Below are positions 51,752 to 62,981 of a stretch of 64,000 nucleotides of DNA, piece after piece. How positions within the stretch are numbered: position 1 is the first letter of the stretch; each line of letters starts with the position of its first letter. Under the pieces are notes generated by a model. That model was not told where the DNA came from. It saw nothing but the letters and a program-made list of their open reading frames with translations, and made no database searches. A program made the translations under genes and the position numbers. The DNA comes from Pseudomonas putida (GTDB lineage: Bacteria; Pseudomonadota; Gammaproteobacteria; Pseudomonadales; Pseudomonadaceae): positions 3,198,001-3,262,000 of the forward strand of contig NZ_CP109603.1 of assembly GCF_025905425.1 (NCBI RefSeq). The letters are read 5' to 3'.

Positions 51752-53770
51752 CTACCGGGCCTTTTCGATGCGCCAGATGCCAAACGGCTGATGCCACGGC
51801 TCGATGCGCATCCACTGGGTCTTGCCATGCCAGGTCCAGCGGTGGCCGTTCATCAGGTCTTCGCCAAGGGTGTCGGCGCTGTCGTCCAGGCCCAGCTCCC
51901 ACAACGGCAGCTCGAAGCTGGCTTCCTGGGCGTTGTGCGGGTCGAGGCTGATCGCCACCAGGATGAAGTTGTCGCGCTCGGGCGTACGCTTGGCGAAGTA
52001 CAGGATGTTGTCGTTCCAGCAGTTGAAGAAGGCCACGCCAAGGTGCGTTTGCAGGGCGCGGTTCTGCCGGCGAATACGGTTGAGCTGGGCGATCTCGGCA
52101 ATGATGTTGCCGGGTTGGCTGAAATCACGCGGGCGGATTTCGTACTTCTCCGAGTCCAGGTATTCCTCCTTGCCGGGCAGCGGCGTGGCTTCGCACAGCT
52201 CGAAGCCCGAATACATGCCCCACAACCCTGAACCCATGGTTGCCAGCGCGGCGCGAATCAGAAAGCCCGCGCGGCCCGATGTGTGCAGGAAGTACGGGTT
52301 GATGTCCGGGGTATTGACGAAGAAGTTGGGGCGGTAGCACTGGCTCCACGGCGGCTGGTTGAGTTCTTCGAAATACTCGCGTAATTCCTTCTTGGTGTTA
52401 CGCCAAGTGAAGTAGGTATAGCTCTGCGTGTAACCAACCTTGCCCAAGCGCGCCATCATCGCCGGCTTGGTGAAAGCCTCGGCGAGGAAGATCACCTCCG
52501 GGTGCCGACTACGCACATTGGCGATCAGCCATTGCCAGAACGGCAGCGGTTTAGTGTGTGGGTTGTCGACGCGGAAGGTCTTCACGCCCTCCTCGACCCA
52601 GCCGACCACTACATCGCGCAGCGCCAACCACAACGAAGGCACGGCTTCAGGGGCGTAGAAGTCGACGTTGACGATGTCCTGGTACTTCTTCGGCGGGTTT
52701 TCCGCATAGCGGACGGTGCCGTCGGGGCGCCAACTGAACCAGCCGGGGTGTTCCTTGAGCCACGGGTGGTCCTGGGAGCACTGGATAGCGAAATCGAGCG
52801 CGATTTCCAGACCGTGCTCGGCGGCGGCGGCCACCAGCCGGCGGAAGTCTTCACGGGTGCCCAGCTCAGGGTGAATGGCATCGTGCCCGCCCTCGGTGCT
52901 GCCGATGGCGTAAGGGCTGCCGGGGTCAGTGGGCTCCGCCTGCAAGGCATTGTTGCGGCCCTTGCGGTGCTTTTTGCCGATCGGATGAATGGGCGGAAAA
53001 TACAGCACGTCGAAGCCCATGTCGCGGATCATCGGCAGGCGTTCGTGCACGTCGTTGAACGTGCCGTGGCGCTCGGGGCGGTCGGTGATCGAGCGCGGAA
53101 ACAGCTCGTACCAACTGGCGAACTGCGCGGCCGGGCGGTCGACATCGACGGGGAATTCGCTGCTGCGGGTGAGGTAGCTGCGGTGTTCCGCCTCGGTCAT
53201 CAGCCGAGAGGCTTCGGGGCCCAGCAACAGCGCCACCTGGTCATCCTGGGAGAGTGCCGGCAGCCGTGCCTGCAAGCCCTCGATCTGCTCACGCAAGAAG
53301 CCCTCGCTGCGCTCTGCGCCTTTGCCCAGCAGCAGACGGCCTTCCTCAAGCTCCAATTTGACCTCGACGCCAGCGTGGTACTTCTTCTCCAGGTCGTGGC
53401 AATAGGTGGCGAACGGGTCGATCCAGGCTTCGATGCTGAACAGGTGCGGGCCCAATTCGGTCGGCGTGAACGCGGCCAGCCACAGGTCATTGCCCGGTGA
53501 ATGCATGGGCACGCAGTGCCAGCGCCGGCTGTGGGCCTGGCGCCAATTGAGCATCACGGCCAGACGGTCATGGCCGTCGCTGTAGACCTTGCTGCTGACC
53601 GCGACCGGCTGGCCGCTGATGGCCTTGGCGGCGAACATGCCGCCGTCGAGCGCAGGCTGCGTACCCTCGATCACGATGCGCGGCGCCAGCAGCGCCTGGG
53701 ACAGGCTGATGGCCTGGTCCGGGTGATCGTTCGCCATGGGCACGCTTTCGAAAGGCTCGTTTCGTGACAT
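51752..53770 (-). CDS. glgE: Alpha-1,4-glucan:maltose-1-phosphate maltosyltransferase
   Basis: 672 residues, GH13_3. The N-terminal beta-rich domain is followed by SWYELFPRS, FDVLYFPPIHPIGKKHRKG, GVKTFRVDNPHTKPLPFWQW (nucleophile Asp) and VIFLAEAFTKPAMM (acid Glu). GlgE extends alpha-1,4-glucan by maltose units from maltose-1-phosphate. First gene of the minus-strand arm (glgE, treS, glgB). The start at 53770 (MSRNEPFESVPMAND) fits; an internal ATG at ~53737 is an alternative. Confidence 0.95.
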   Translation of the reverse strand: MSRNEPFESVPMANDHPDQAISLSQALLAPRIVIEGTQPALDGGMFAAKAISGQPVAVSSKVYSDGHDRLAVMLNWRQAHSRRWHCVPMHSPGNDLWLAAFTPTELGPHLFSIEAWIDPFATYCHDLEKKYHAGVEVKLELEEGRLLLGKGAERSEGFLREQIEGLQARLPALSQDDQVALLLGPEASRLMTEAEHRSYLTRSSEFPVDVDRPAAQFASWYELFPRSITDRPERHGTFNDVHERLPMIRDMGFDVLYFPPIHPIGKKHRKGRNNALQAEPTDPGSPYAIGSTEGGHDAIHPELGTREDFRRLVAAAAEHGLEIALDFAIQCSQDHPWLKEHPGWFSWRPDGTVRYAENPPKKYQDIVNVDFYAPEAVPSLWLALRDVVVGWVEEGVKTFRVDNPHTKPLPFWQWLIANVRSRHPEVIFLAEAFTKPAMMARLGKVGYTQSYTYFTWRNTKKELREYFEELNQPPWSQCYRPNFFVNTPDINPYFLHTSGRAGFLIRAALATMGSGLWGMYSGFELCEATPLPGKEEYLDSEKYEIRPRDFSQPGNIIAEIAQLNRIRRQNRALQTHLGVAFFNCWNDNILYFAKRTPERDNFILVAISLDPHNAQEASFELPLWELGLDDSADTLGEDLMNGHRWTWHGKTQWMRIEPWHQPFGIWRIEKAR

Positions 53771-53911
53771 CGGACCTTGCTCCCTTAGGCTGGTGGCGGT
53801 AAGGATTCAGAGCCGGGCACGGGCGTAGGGGTTCAAATAAATTGAGCGAACGGCAGCCCCTGACAGTCAGAGCCTGCAGCACCTCTTCATTCACCCACGC
53901 GAGGTCAGGCC

Positions 53912-54073
53912 ATGAACATTCCCATTCCACCGGAAACCCCCGATCCCAACATCGACGACCCCAGCTTACCGCCGCCCGTGCCGGAACAAGACCCGGACGA
54001 GCTGCCGATCAAGCCAACAGTGCCGCCGACGGTGGGCGACCCGCCGAGCCAGGAGCCACCGGTGAAGGCTTAA
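53912..54073 (+). CDS. Proline-rich acidic small protein, 53 residues
   Basis: MNIPIPPETPDPNIDDPSLP continues as PPPVPEQDPDELPIKPTVPPT and ends EPPVKA. About a third Pro and rich in Asp/Glu; likely unstructured. GAGGTCAGGCC precedes the ATG as ribosome site. Divergent from glgE. Function unknown; composition could suit a flexible linker or surface interaction, but I cannot assign one. Confidence 0.6.
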   Translation: MNIPIPPETPDPNIDDPSLPPPVPEQDPDELPIKPTVPPTVGDPPSQEPPVKA

Positions 54074-54146
54074 GGATAGAGGCTTTTGCGGTGGCTGCCG
54101 GCCGCTTCAAGGGTTCACCCTGGAAGCGGCCGGCAGCCGGGACCTG

Positions 54147-55829
54147 TCAACCTGCAGAGAGCGCCGAAATTTCCGCCACACTGATCTCGCGCATCCTGAA
54201 CTTCTGCACCTTGCCAGTCACCGTCATGGGGAACTCGTCGACAAAGCGGAAATGCCGCGGCACCTTGTAGTGCGCGATGCGCGCCTTGCACCAGCCGTGC
54301 AGCTCATCGACCGTGGCGCTGTGCCCTGGGTGCAGTTTGATCCAGGCCACAATCTCTTCGCCGTAACGGTTGCACGGGATACCGACCACCTGCGCATCGG
54401 CCACCGCCGGGTGGGTGTAGAAAAACTCCTCCAGCTCGCGTGGGTAGATGTTTTCGCCCCCCCTGATAATCATGTCCTTGTTGCGCCCGACAATGCGCAC
54501 ATGGCCGTGCTCGTCCATCACCGCCAGGTCGCCCGAGTGCATCCAGCCGGCCGGGTCGATGGCATCCGCCGTGGCCTGCGGGTTGTCCCAATAGCCGAGC
54601 ATCACGCTGTAGCCCCGCGTGCACAGCTCGCCGATTTCACCTCTGGGCACGATGCAACCGTCGGCATCCACCAGTTTGTTCTCCAACTGCGGCTGGGTAC
54701 GCCCGACTGTGGTCACGCGCAGTTCAAGCTCGTCGTCCGGGCCGGTCTGCAGCGACACCGGGCTGGTTTCGGTCATGCCATAGGCAATCTGCACTTCGGC
54801 CATGTGCATCTGGTCGATGACCCGGCGCATCACTTCGATCGGGCAAGTGGCACCGGCCATGATGCCGCTGCGCAAGGTGGAGAGGTCCATGCCCTGACGT
54901 GACGGGTGGTCGAGCATCGCGATGAACATGGTGGGCACGCCGTACAGGATGCTGGCGCGCTCCTCGGCCACGGCGCGCAGGGTGAGCTCAGGGTCAAAAG
55001 CGTCGTTGGGGTAGACCATGGTGCTGCCATGGGTGATGCAGCCGAGGTTGGCCATGACCATGCCGAAACAGTGGTACAGCGGCACCGGGATCACCATGCG
55101 GTCGGCGCTGGTCAGGCCCAGGCTCTCGCCGACCATGAAACCGTTGTTGAGGATGTTGTAGTGGCTGAGCGTGGCGCCCTTGGGCGCGCCAGTGGTGCCA
55201 GAGGTGTACTGGATATTTACCGGCTGGTCGAACTGCAGGCTCTGCTGGCGGGCCGTGTAGGCCTCGACCGTGGTCTGCCCAGCCCGCTCGGCCAGCGCCT
55301 GCCAGGGCAGGAAGCCAAGCGGTGGCTGGGCAGCCAGGCTGATCACCCCGCGCAGTTCGGGCAGGTTTTCATTGGCGAGCTCACCGGGGGCTACGGTTGC
55401 CAGCGCTGGCACCAGCTGCTGGACCATGGCGTGGTAATTGGACGTCTTGAACGCATCGGCGCACACCAGCCAGCGGCAACCGGACTGGCGCAGCACATAC
55501 TCCAGCTCGCCCACGCGGTAGGCCGGGTTAATGTTGACCAAGATCGCGCCGACCTTGGCGCTGGCCAGTTGCAGGATGCACCACTGGGCGCAGTTGGGCG
55601 ACCAGATGCCGACCCGATCGCCGGTGTTCACACCCAGGGCCATCAAGGCGCGGGCATGCACATCGACCTGTTCGGCCAACTGCTGCCAGCTGTAGCGCAG
55701 GCCCTGGTGGCGCGACACCAACGCTTCGTTATCGGCGTAGCGGGCCACAGTGGCATCGAAGGCCTGGCCGATGGTCAGGGTCAGCAAGGGTCGGTCCTGG
55801 CGACCGCGGGTATAGCTCGGTTGACTCAT
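54147..55829 (-). CDS. AMP-forming acyl-CoA synthetase
   Basis: 560 residues, ANL superfamily. The ATP motif [18 protein letters not shown] is at ~residue 205, the A5 motif [14 protein letters not shown] at ~residue 355, and the C-terminal hinge [22 protein letters not shown] with catalytic Lys later ([10 protein letters not shown]). It activates a fatty or branched acid with CoA. It is divergent from the leucine/isovalerate operon and shares a regulatory region with it, so a branched-chain acyl substrate (for example isovalerate) is a reasonable inference. Confidence 0.9.
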   Translation of the reverse strand: MSQPSYTRGRQDRPLLTLTIGQAFDATVARYADNEALVSRHQGLRYSWQQLAEQVDVHARALMALGVNTGDRVGIWSPNCAQWCILQLASAKVGAILVNINPAYRVGELEYVLRQSGCRWLVCADAFKTSNYHAMVQQLVPALATVAPGELANENLPELRGVISLAAQPPLGFLPWQALAERAGQTTVEAYTARQQSLQFDQPVNIQYTSGTTGAPKGATLSHYNILNNGFMVGESLGLTSADRMVIPVPLYHCFGMVMANLGCITHGSTMVYPNDAFDPELTLRAVAEERASILYGVPTMFIAMLDHPSRQGMDLSTLRSGIMAGATCPIEVMRRVIDQMHMAEVQIAYGMTETSPVSLQTGPDDELELRVTTVGRTQPQLENKLVDADGCIVPRGEIGELCTRGYSVMLGYWDNPQATADAIDPAGWMHSGDLAVMDEHGHVRIVGRNKDMIIRGGENIYPRELEEFFYTHPAVADAQVVGIPCNRYGEEIVAWIKLHPGHSATVDELHGWCKARIAHYKVPRHFRFVDEFPMTVTGKVQKFRMREISVAEISALSAG

Positions 55830-55893
55830 GGGTGTCCCTTCTTGTGGTTGTTCTGGGCACGACTGAAGCAAGCGGGGGATACTCTGGCGCACA

Positions 55894-55959
55894 TTTACGT
55901 TTGCGTAAAGGTGATGAGGCGATTGACAGTGACTGAAGGCAGGTTTACGTTAACGTAAA
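55894..55959. promoter_or_regulatory. Two palindromic TTTACGTnnnCGTAAA operators, likely LiuR sites
   Basis: TTTACGTTTGCGTAAA (55894-55909) and the perfect 16-bp palindrome TTTACGTTAACGTAAA (55944-55959), starts 50 bases apart, lie between the divergent acyl-CoA synthetase and liuA genes. They fit the ACGT-centred sites proposed for LiuR (MerR family), which regulates the leucine/isovalerate pathway. No liuR gene is in the window. Confidence 0.65.
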
Positions 55960-55990
55960 GGTGACGAACGACACCGCCCATAGGCTCAAG

Positions 55991-56093
55991 CCGACCCCTG
56001 TGGGAGCGGGCTTGCCCGCGAATGCGATCACTCAGGCAATGACGGTGGTCCTGCTGACGCATTCGCGGGCAAGCCCGCTCCCACAGGGGTCGG
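55991..56093. repeat. Long REP pair (BIME) in the synthetase/liuA divergent region
   Basis: Inverted units with extended arms: CCGACCCCTGTGGGAGCGGG from 55991 and its complement ending at 56093 share ~32 pairing bases. It lies between the operators and liuA, an unusual place for a REP (normally 3' or intercistronic). Confidence 0.85.
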
Positions 56094-56150
56094 CGGCGAA
56101 CCCATGAGCTACGGTGTTACCCCATTTCAAGAACAAGAAGGTGCCCACAC

Positions 56151-57314
56151 ATGCATTACCCCTCTCTGAATTTCGCCCTGGGCGAAACCATCGACATGCT
56201 CCGTGACCAGGTGCGCACCTTCGTCGCCGCCGAACTGGCGCCACGCGCCGCGCAAATCGACCACGACAACCTGTTCCCCGCCGACATGTGGCGCAAATTC
56301 GGTGACATGGGCCTGCTGGGCATCACCGTGTCGGAAGAATACGGCGGCGCCGGCCTGGGCTACCTCGCCCATGTGGTGTCGATGGAAGAAATCAGCCGCG
56401 GCTCGGCCTCGGTGGCGCTTTCCTACGGCGCGCACTCCAACCTCTGCGTCAACCAGATCAACCGCAACGGCACCCATGAGCAAAAGCTCAAGTACCTGCC
56501 CAAGCTGATCAGCGGCGAACACATCGGCGCCCTGGCCATGAGCGAGCCCAACGCCGGCTCCGACGTGGTCTCGATGAAACTGCGCGCCGAAAAACGCGGC
56601 GACCACTACGTGCTCAACGGCAGCAAGACCTGGATCACCAACGGCCCCGACGCCAACACCTACGTGATCTACGCCAAGACCGACCTGGACAAGGGTGCGC
56701 ACGGCATCACCGCGTTCATCGTCGAACGCGACTGGAAAGGCTTCAGCCGCAGCAACAAGTTCGACAAGCTGGGCATGCGTGGCTCCAACACCTGCGAGCT
56801 GTTCTTCGATGACGTCGAAGTGCCCGAAGAGAACATCCTCGGCCAGCTCAACGGCGGCGTGCGCGTACTGATGAGCGGCCTGGACTACGAGCGCGTGGTG
56901 CTCTCCGGCGGCCCGACCGGCATCATGCAAAGCTGTATGGACCTGGTGGTGCCCTACATCCACGACCGCAAGCAGTTTGGCCAGAGCATCGGCGAGTTCC
57001 AGCTGATCCAGGGCAAGATCGCCGACATGTACACCCAGCTCAACGCCAGCCGCGCCTACCTGTATGCCGTGGCCCAGGCCTGCGACCGTGGCGAGACCAC
57101 CCGCAAAGACGCCGCCGGGGTCATCCTGTACACCGCCGAACGCGCCACGCAAATGGCCCTGGAAGCGATCCAGATTCTGGGCGGCAACGGCTACATCAAC
57201 GAATTCCCGGCTGGCCGCCTGCTGCGCGACGCCAAGCTGTACGAAATCGGCGCCGGCACCAGCGAAATCCGCCGGATGCTGATTGGCCGCGAACTGTTCA
57301 ACGAAACCCGCTGA
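56151..57314 (+). CDS. liuA: Isovaleryl-CoA dehydrogenase
   Basis: 387 residues, acyl-CoA dehydrogenase family. The FAD site region [16 protein letters not shown] and the catalytic base E247 in [13 protein letters not shown] are both at the positions typical of isovaleryl-CoA dehydrogenase, which oxidises isovaleryl-CoA to 3-methylcrotonyl-CoA. AAGAAGG precedes the ATG. First of four liu genes (liuABCD) in one transcription unit. Confidence 0.95.
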   Translation: MHYPSLNFALGETIDMLRDQVRTFVAAELAPRAAQIDHDNLFPADMWRKFGDMGLLGITVSEEYGGAGLGYLAHVVSMEEISRGSASVALSYGAHSNLCVNQINRNGTHEQKLKYLPKLISGEHIGALAMSEPNAGSDVVSMKLRAEKRGDHYVLNGSKTWITNGPDANTYVIYAKTDLDKGAHGITAFIVERDWKGFSRSNKFDKLGMRGSNTCELFFDDVEVPEENILGQLNGGVRVLMSGLDYERVVLSGGPTGIMQSCMDLVVPYIHDRKQFGQSIGEFQLIQGKIADMYTQLNASRAYLYAVAQACDRGETTRKDAAGVILYTAERATQMALEAIQILGGNGYINEFPAGRLLRDAKLYEIGAGTSEIRRMLIGRELFNETR

Positions 57315-57333
57315 GCACAAGGGACGGGCGCAC

Positions 57334-58941
<1,608 letters not shown>

Positions 58942-58944
58942 CCC

Positions 58945-59760
58945 ATGAGCGATTTCAGCACCCTTGAAGTGGTCAAGGACCCTCGCGGCTTCGCCACCTT
59001 GTGGCTCAGCCGCGAAGACAAGAACAACGCCTTCAACGCCCAGATGATTCGCGAGCTGATCGTTGCCCTTGCCCAGATCGCCGAAGACAGCAGCCTGCGC
59101 TTCCTCGTGCTGCGTGGCCGGGGTCGGCATTTCAGCGCCGGCGCCGACCTGGCCTGGATGCAACAGTCCGCGCAACTGGACTTCAACACCAACCTCGATG
59201 ACGCCCACGAGCTGGGCGAGCTGATGTACGCCCTGCACCGGCTCAAGGCACCGACCCTGGCCGTGGTGCAAGGCGCAGCCTTTGGCGGCGCCTTGGGCCT
59301 GATCAGTTGCTGCGACATGGCCATCGGCGCCGAAGACGCCCAACTGTGCCTGTCGGAAGTGCGCATCGGCCTGGCCCCGGCAGTCATCAGCCCGTTCGTG
59401 GTCAAGGCCATCGGCGAACGCGCCACGCGCCGCTATGCCCTGACCGCCGAGCGCTTCAGCGGTGTGCGTGCTCGTGAACTGGGCCTGCTGGCCGAGGTGT
59501 ACCCCGCCCAGGACCTGGATGCCCAGGTCGAAGCCTGGGTGGCTAACCTGCTGCTCAACAGCCCGCAAGCCCTGCGCGCCAGCAAAGACCTGCTGCGCGA
59601 GGTCGACGACGGCGAGCTCAGCCCTGCCCTGCGCCGCTACTGCGAAAACACCATCGCCCGCATCCGCGTCAGCGCCGAAGGCCAGGAGGGCCTGCGCGCC
59701 TTCCTCGAAAAGCGCCGCCCTGCCTGGCAAACCGACGACAACAAGGAGCCGCGCCCATGA
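58945..59760 (+). CDS. liuC: 3-methylglutaconyl-CoA hydratase (crotonase family)
   Basis: 271 residues. The oxyanion hole is seen in GRGRHFSAGADLAWMQQSA and GAAFGGALGLISCCDM, and the general acid/base region in LCLSEVRIGLAPAVISPFV. In the liu operon this converts 3-methylglutaconyl-CoA to HMG-CoA. Three bases after liuB; the stop overlaps liuD by ATGA. Confidence 0.94.
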   Translation: MSDFSTLEVVKDPRGFATLWLSREDKNNAFNAQMIRELIVALAQIAEDSSLRFLVLRGRGRHFSAGADLAWMQQSAQLDFNTNLDDAHELGELMYALHRLKAPTLAVVQGAAFGGALGLISCCDMAIGAEDAQLCLSEVRIGLAPAVISPFVVKAIGERATRRYALTAERFSGVRARELGLLAEVYPAQDLDAQVEAWVANLLLNSPQALRASKDLLREVDDGELSPALRRYCENTIARIRVSAEGQEGLRAFLEKRRPAWQTDDNKEPRP

Positions 59761-61709
59761 GCCGCACCCCGTTGACCACCCTGCTGGTCGCCAACCGCGG
59801 TGAAATTGCCTGCCGGGTGATGCGCACCGCCAAGGCCATGGGCCTGACCACCGTCGCCGTGCACAGCGCCACCGACCGTGACGCCCGGCACAGCCGCGAA
59901 GCCGATATCCGCGTCGACCTCGGCGGCACCAAGGCCGCCGAAAGCTACCTGCTGGTCGACAAACTGCTGGCCGCCGCCAAGGCCAGCGGCGCCCAGGCCA
60001 TCCACCCAGGCTATGGCTTTCTTTCGGAAAACGCAGGCTTTGCCCGCGCCATCGAAGAAGCTGGGCTGATCTTCCTCGGCCCACCGGCCAGCGCCATCGA
60101 TGCGATGGGCAGCAAGTCGGCGGCCAAGGCCCTGATGGAAGCCGCTGGCGTGCCCTTGGTTCCGGGCTACCACGGTGAGGCTCAGGACCTGGAAACCTTC
60201 CGCGCCGCCGCCGAACGCATCGGCTACCCGGTGCTGCTCAAGGCCAGCGCCGGTGGCGGCGGTAAGGGCATGAAAGTGGTCGAGGACGAAAGCCAGCTGG
60301 CCGACGCGCTGGCCTCGGCGCAGCGTGAGGCGCAGTCGTCGTTTGGCGATGCACGCATGCTGGTGGAAAAGTACGTACTCAAGCCGCGTCACGTGGAAAT
60401 CCAGGTGTTCGCCGACCAGCACGGCAATTGCCTGTACCTCAACGAACGTGACTGCTCGATCCAGCGCCGCCACCAGAAAGTGGTCGAAGAGGCCCCCGCC
60501 CCCGGTCTGTCGCCAGCGCTGCGCCAGGCCATGGGCGAGGCCGCAGTGCGCGCCGCCCAGGCCATCGGTTATGTGGGTGCGGGCACGGTGGAATTCCTGC
60601 TCGATGCCCGTGGCGAGTTCTTCTTCATGGAGATGAACACCCGCCTACAGGTTGAACACCCGGTCACCGAAGCCATCACCGGCCTCGACCTGGTGGCCTG
60701 GCAGATCCGTGTGGCCTGCGGCGAGGCATTGCCGATCACGCAAGAGCAGGTGCCGCTGATCGGCCACGCCATCGAAGTGCGCCTGTATGCCGAAGACCCG
60801 GCCAACGAGTTTCTGCCGGCCACTGGCACGCTGACACTGTACCGCGAGTCGGCGCCGGGTGAAGGGCGCCGGGTCGACAGCGGGGTCAGCGAGGGGGATG
60901 TGGTGTCGCCGTTCTACGACCCGATGCTGGGCAAGCTGATTGCCTGGGGCGAAGACCGCGAGCAGGCGCGCCTGCGCCTGTTGGCGATGCTCGATGAATT
61001 CGCCATCGGCGGTTTGAAGACCAACATTGGCTTCTTGCGGCGCATCCTCGCCCACCCCGCGTTTGCCGATGCCGAGCTCGACACCGGGTTCATCCCGCGT
61101 CATCAGGCCGTTTTGCTGCCCGCTTCACAACCGCTGCCAGCGCCCTTCTGGGAGGCGGCGGCCGAAGCCTGGCTGCAGGGCCAGGCGGGCCAGCAACGGG
61201 ACGACGACAACCGCTCGCCGTGGGCTGAGCGCAACGGCCTGCGCCTGGGCCTGCCGGCGCGCAGCAGCCTGCATCTGGCCAGTGCCGGGCAGGATCAGGC
61301 GGTGGCCCTCGAACGCAGCGCGCCGTCCACCTGGCAGCTTGATGGCGAGCACCTGGTGCACGATCAGGCTGGCGTGCGCCGTCAGCACCTGGCGCTACGC
61401 CGCGGCGGCACGCTGTACCTGCGCTGGGATGGCGAAATGCACGCCATCCAAGCCTTCGACCCAATTGCCGAAGCCGAGGCCAGCCACAGCCACCAAGGTG
61501 GCCTGGGCGCGCCCATGAACGGCAGTATCGTGCGGGTGCTGGTCGAGCCGGGCCAGGTGGTTGAGGCGGGTACGGCGCTGGTGGTGCTGGAGGCCATGAA
61601 GATGGAGCACAGCATTCGCGCGCCACATGCCGGGACGGTGAAGGTGTTGTTCTGCCAGGAAGGGGATATGGTCAGCGAAGGGACGGTGCTGGTCGAGCTG
61701 GTAGAGTGA
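59757..61709 (+). CDS. liuD: Methylcrotonyl-CoA carboxylase, biotin carboxylase/carrier subunit
   Basis: 650 residues. N-terminal biotin carboxylase with ATP-grasp loop KASAGGGGKGMKVVEDE (~residue 160) and EMNTRLQVEHPVTE; C-terminal biotinyl domain with biotin-accepting K615 in LEAMKMEHS. It pairs with LiuB to form methylcrotonyl-CoA carboxylase. Overlaps liuC by four bases. The HMG-CoA lyase gene (liuE) that would finish the pathway does not follow. Confidence 0.95.
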   Translation: MSRTPLTTLLVANRGEIACRVMRTAKAMGLTTVAVHSATDRDARHSREADIRVDLGGTKAAESYLLVDKLLAAAKASGAQAIHPGYGFLSENAGFARAIEEAGLIFLGPPASAIDAMGSKSAAKALMEAAGVPLVPGYHGEAQDLETFRAAAERIGYPVLLKASAGGGGKGMKVVEDESQLADALASAQREAQSSFGDARMLVEKYVLKPRHVEIQVFADQHGNCLYLNERDCSIQRRHQKVVEEAPAPGLSPALRQAMGEAAVRAAQAIGYVGAGTVEFLLDARGEFFFMEMNTRLQVEHPVTEAITGLDLVAWQIRVACGEALPITQEQVPLIGHAIEVRLYAEDPANEFLPATGTLTLYRESAPGEGRRVDSGVSEGDVVSPFYDPMLGKLIAWGEDREQARLRLLAMLDEFAIGGLKTNIGFLRRILAHPAFADAELDTGFIPRHQAVLLPASQPLPAPFWEAAAEAWLQGQAGQQRDDDNRSPWAERNGLRLGLPARSSLHLASAGQDQAVALERSAPSTWQLDGEHLVHDQAGVRRQHLALRRGGTLYLRWDGEMHAIQAFDPIAEAEASHSHQGGLGAPMNGSIVRVLVEPGQVVEAGTALVVLEAMKMEHSIRAPHAGTVKVLFCQEGDMVSEGTVLVELVE

Positions 61710-61715
61710 GGTAAC

Positions 61716-61736
61716 TGGGGCCGCACTGCGGCCCCA
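61716..61736. terminator. Terminator-like hairpin between convergent liuD and the repressor gene
   Basis: TGGGGCCGC-ACT-GCGGCCCCA, a 9-bp stem with a 3-base loop; no long T-run on either strand, so weak or structural. Confidence 0.6.
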
Positions 61737-61741
61737 ACAAT

Positions 61742-62398
61742 CTAGAAGGACCCATGCACCCGCACAACCACCCCCAGAAATTCGCAGCCGTCTTCACACA
61801 GCAATGCAGGGTAGTTGCTGTTCAAGGCCTTCAGATACCGCTGCCCACCTTCCTCAGCCAACTCACGGAAAATCGCCGGTTTGCCCGGCTGACGAGCGAT
61901 AACCAAACGCCCCGGCTCAACCTCCACGCCTGGGTCGACCAGCATCCGCATACCCTGCGGCACACTGCGGCCACTGACTGCACTCATCGCATCGTTTTCA
62001 ACAGTCAGCCAGAACGCCTTGCCCTTGGCCATGTAGTCCGTCTGCTCAAATACGCCAGTCTCTGCTGCTTCTAGCTCCCCCCAACCCAGCACCGGGTAGC
62101 GGAAACACACGATGTATTGCATGAGGTCCAGGTCATCATCGGTGTCATCCACTTCATAGCTGCCGCGCTCCTCACCGACCTGACCCAGAATGCGCAATTG
62201 CAAGCTGACGTTGTAGTGGGGCATGCCAAGCTCGACGAACGTGCGGTTCATCGACTCGATCTTCGGCTGACGCCGCTTGTTCACCCAATGCCCTACGCTG
62301 CCCTGAGACACGCCAACGCGTTCGGCAAGTTGTTCTTGAGTGAGCCCAAGCTCCTCCATCCGGTCACGGACGAGGGCAATCCATTTATCCATATTCAT
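61742..62398 (-). CDS. XRE-type repressor with degenerate S24 (LexA/CI-like) domain
   Basis: 218 residues. Helix-turn-helix at residues ~18-45 (LTQEQLAERVGVSQGSVGHW). The C-terminal domain is S24-like in fold (WLTVENDAMSA, VEVEPGRLVIARQ, AIFRELAEEGGQRYLKALN), but the catalytic Ser position is A137 (NDAM instead of GDSM) and the Lys position appears to be R178 (FREL instead of FKxL). The usual Ala-Gly cleavage site is also not seen around residues 100-112. It therefore looks like a repressor that cannot self-cleave. Start at 62398 (MNMDKW); 62392 is an alternative. Divergent from a DUF6124 gene. Confidence 0.88.
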   Translation of the reverse strand: MNMDKWIALVRDRMEELGLTQEQLAERVGVSQGSVGHWVNKRRQPKIESMNRTFVELGMPHYNVSLQLRILGQVGEERGSYEVDDTDDDLDLMQYIVCFRYPVLGWGELEAAETGVFEQTDYMAKGKAFWLTVENDAMSAVSGRSVPQGMRMLVDPGVEVEPGRLVIARQPGKPAIFRELAEEGGQRYLKALNSNYPALLCEDGCEFLGVVVRVHGSF

Positions 62399-62439
62399 CG
62401 CTGGCACGATACGGACTGCCTTCAGGCGCTCAATAAACA

Positions 62440-62482
62440 TTCTGTATTATTTATCAGAAAGCGTGAAAATACTTTAGGTATT
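62440..62482. promoter_or_regulatory. Candidate operators between the repressor and DUF6124 genes
   Basis: TTCTG-N10-CAGAA (62440-62459) and AATAC-TTTAG-GTATT (62468-62482) are short inverted repeats in the AT-rich divergent promoter region, as expected for a self-regulated XRE repressor. Confidence 0.45.
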
Positions 62483-62528
62483 AGTATCGGCCTGAACCTT
62501 TTCCCTATTGGCATTCGCAGGTATCAGG

Positions 62529-62828
62529 ATGAAACCACCGACAAATGACGAAACAGATCTCGACAGCGAAGCGGCCCGCCGCGCCCTCGACTACTACCTC
62601 AACCCCAACCCCCCGCGCCCCAGCATCGAGAACAAGATCTGGACCCTCCACGAAGGCGTAAGCGGTGAGCAAGCCCAGGAACACGCCATCGCCCTGCTCC
62701 GCTGCGCCGCCGCCACCGCACAGGAAACCGCCGTCCATCAGCAAGGCACCCAGCGCGAGCTGACCTTCGCATTGATGCACATGATGGACATGGCGCGCGC
62801 CCTGCTGGAGCACAAGCGCCCCGTGTAG
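62529..62828 (+). CDS. DUF6124-family small protein
   Basis: 99 residues: an Asp/Glu-rich start (MKPPTNDETDLDSEAARRAL), LDYYLNPNPPRPSIE, then predicted helices (VSGEQAQEHAIALLRCAAATAQE, MHMMDMARALLEH). The family is common and multi-copy in Pseudomonas, without known function. Start at 62529 is preferred over a TTG at 62508. Divergent from the repressor, so probably its target. Confidence 0.75.
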   Translation: MKPPTNDETDLDSEAARRALDYYLNPNPPRPSIENKIWTLHEGVSGEQAQEHAIALLRCAAATAQETAVHQQGTQRELTFALMHMMDMARALLEHKRPV

Positions 62829-62981
62829 ACGGGGTGTAGGTAAAAACGAAGGGAGAGACGTGACGGCCGGGTAACGGCAAAGGCCCCGATTGCCGGGACA
62901 AGGAAGCGCATCGGTAGAACTTTTTTACCGAATTAGCGAAAATTCATTTGACTGGCAAATGATAACGATTATTATTGCACT
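62829..62981. promoter_or_regulatory. Promoter region of the PrrF-type sRNA with Fur box
   Basis: A TTGACT -35 (62948-62953) and TATTAT -10 (62970-62975) with a 16-base spacer. A Fur box AAATGATAACGATTATTATT (62957-62976) covers the spacer and -10, so iron-loaded Fur would block transcription. Confidence 0.85.

Noticed and set aside
61742..62828. Prophage remnant around the XRE repressor
   Set aside because: No integrase, structural or lysis genes or attachment sites are present; a two-gene divergent module explains the region.
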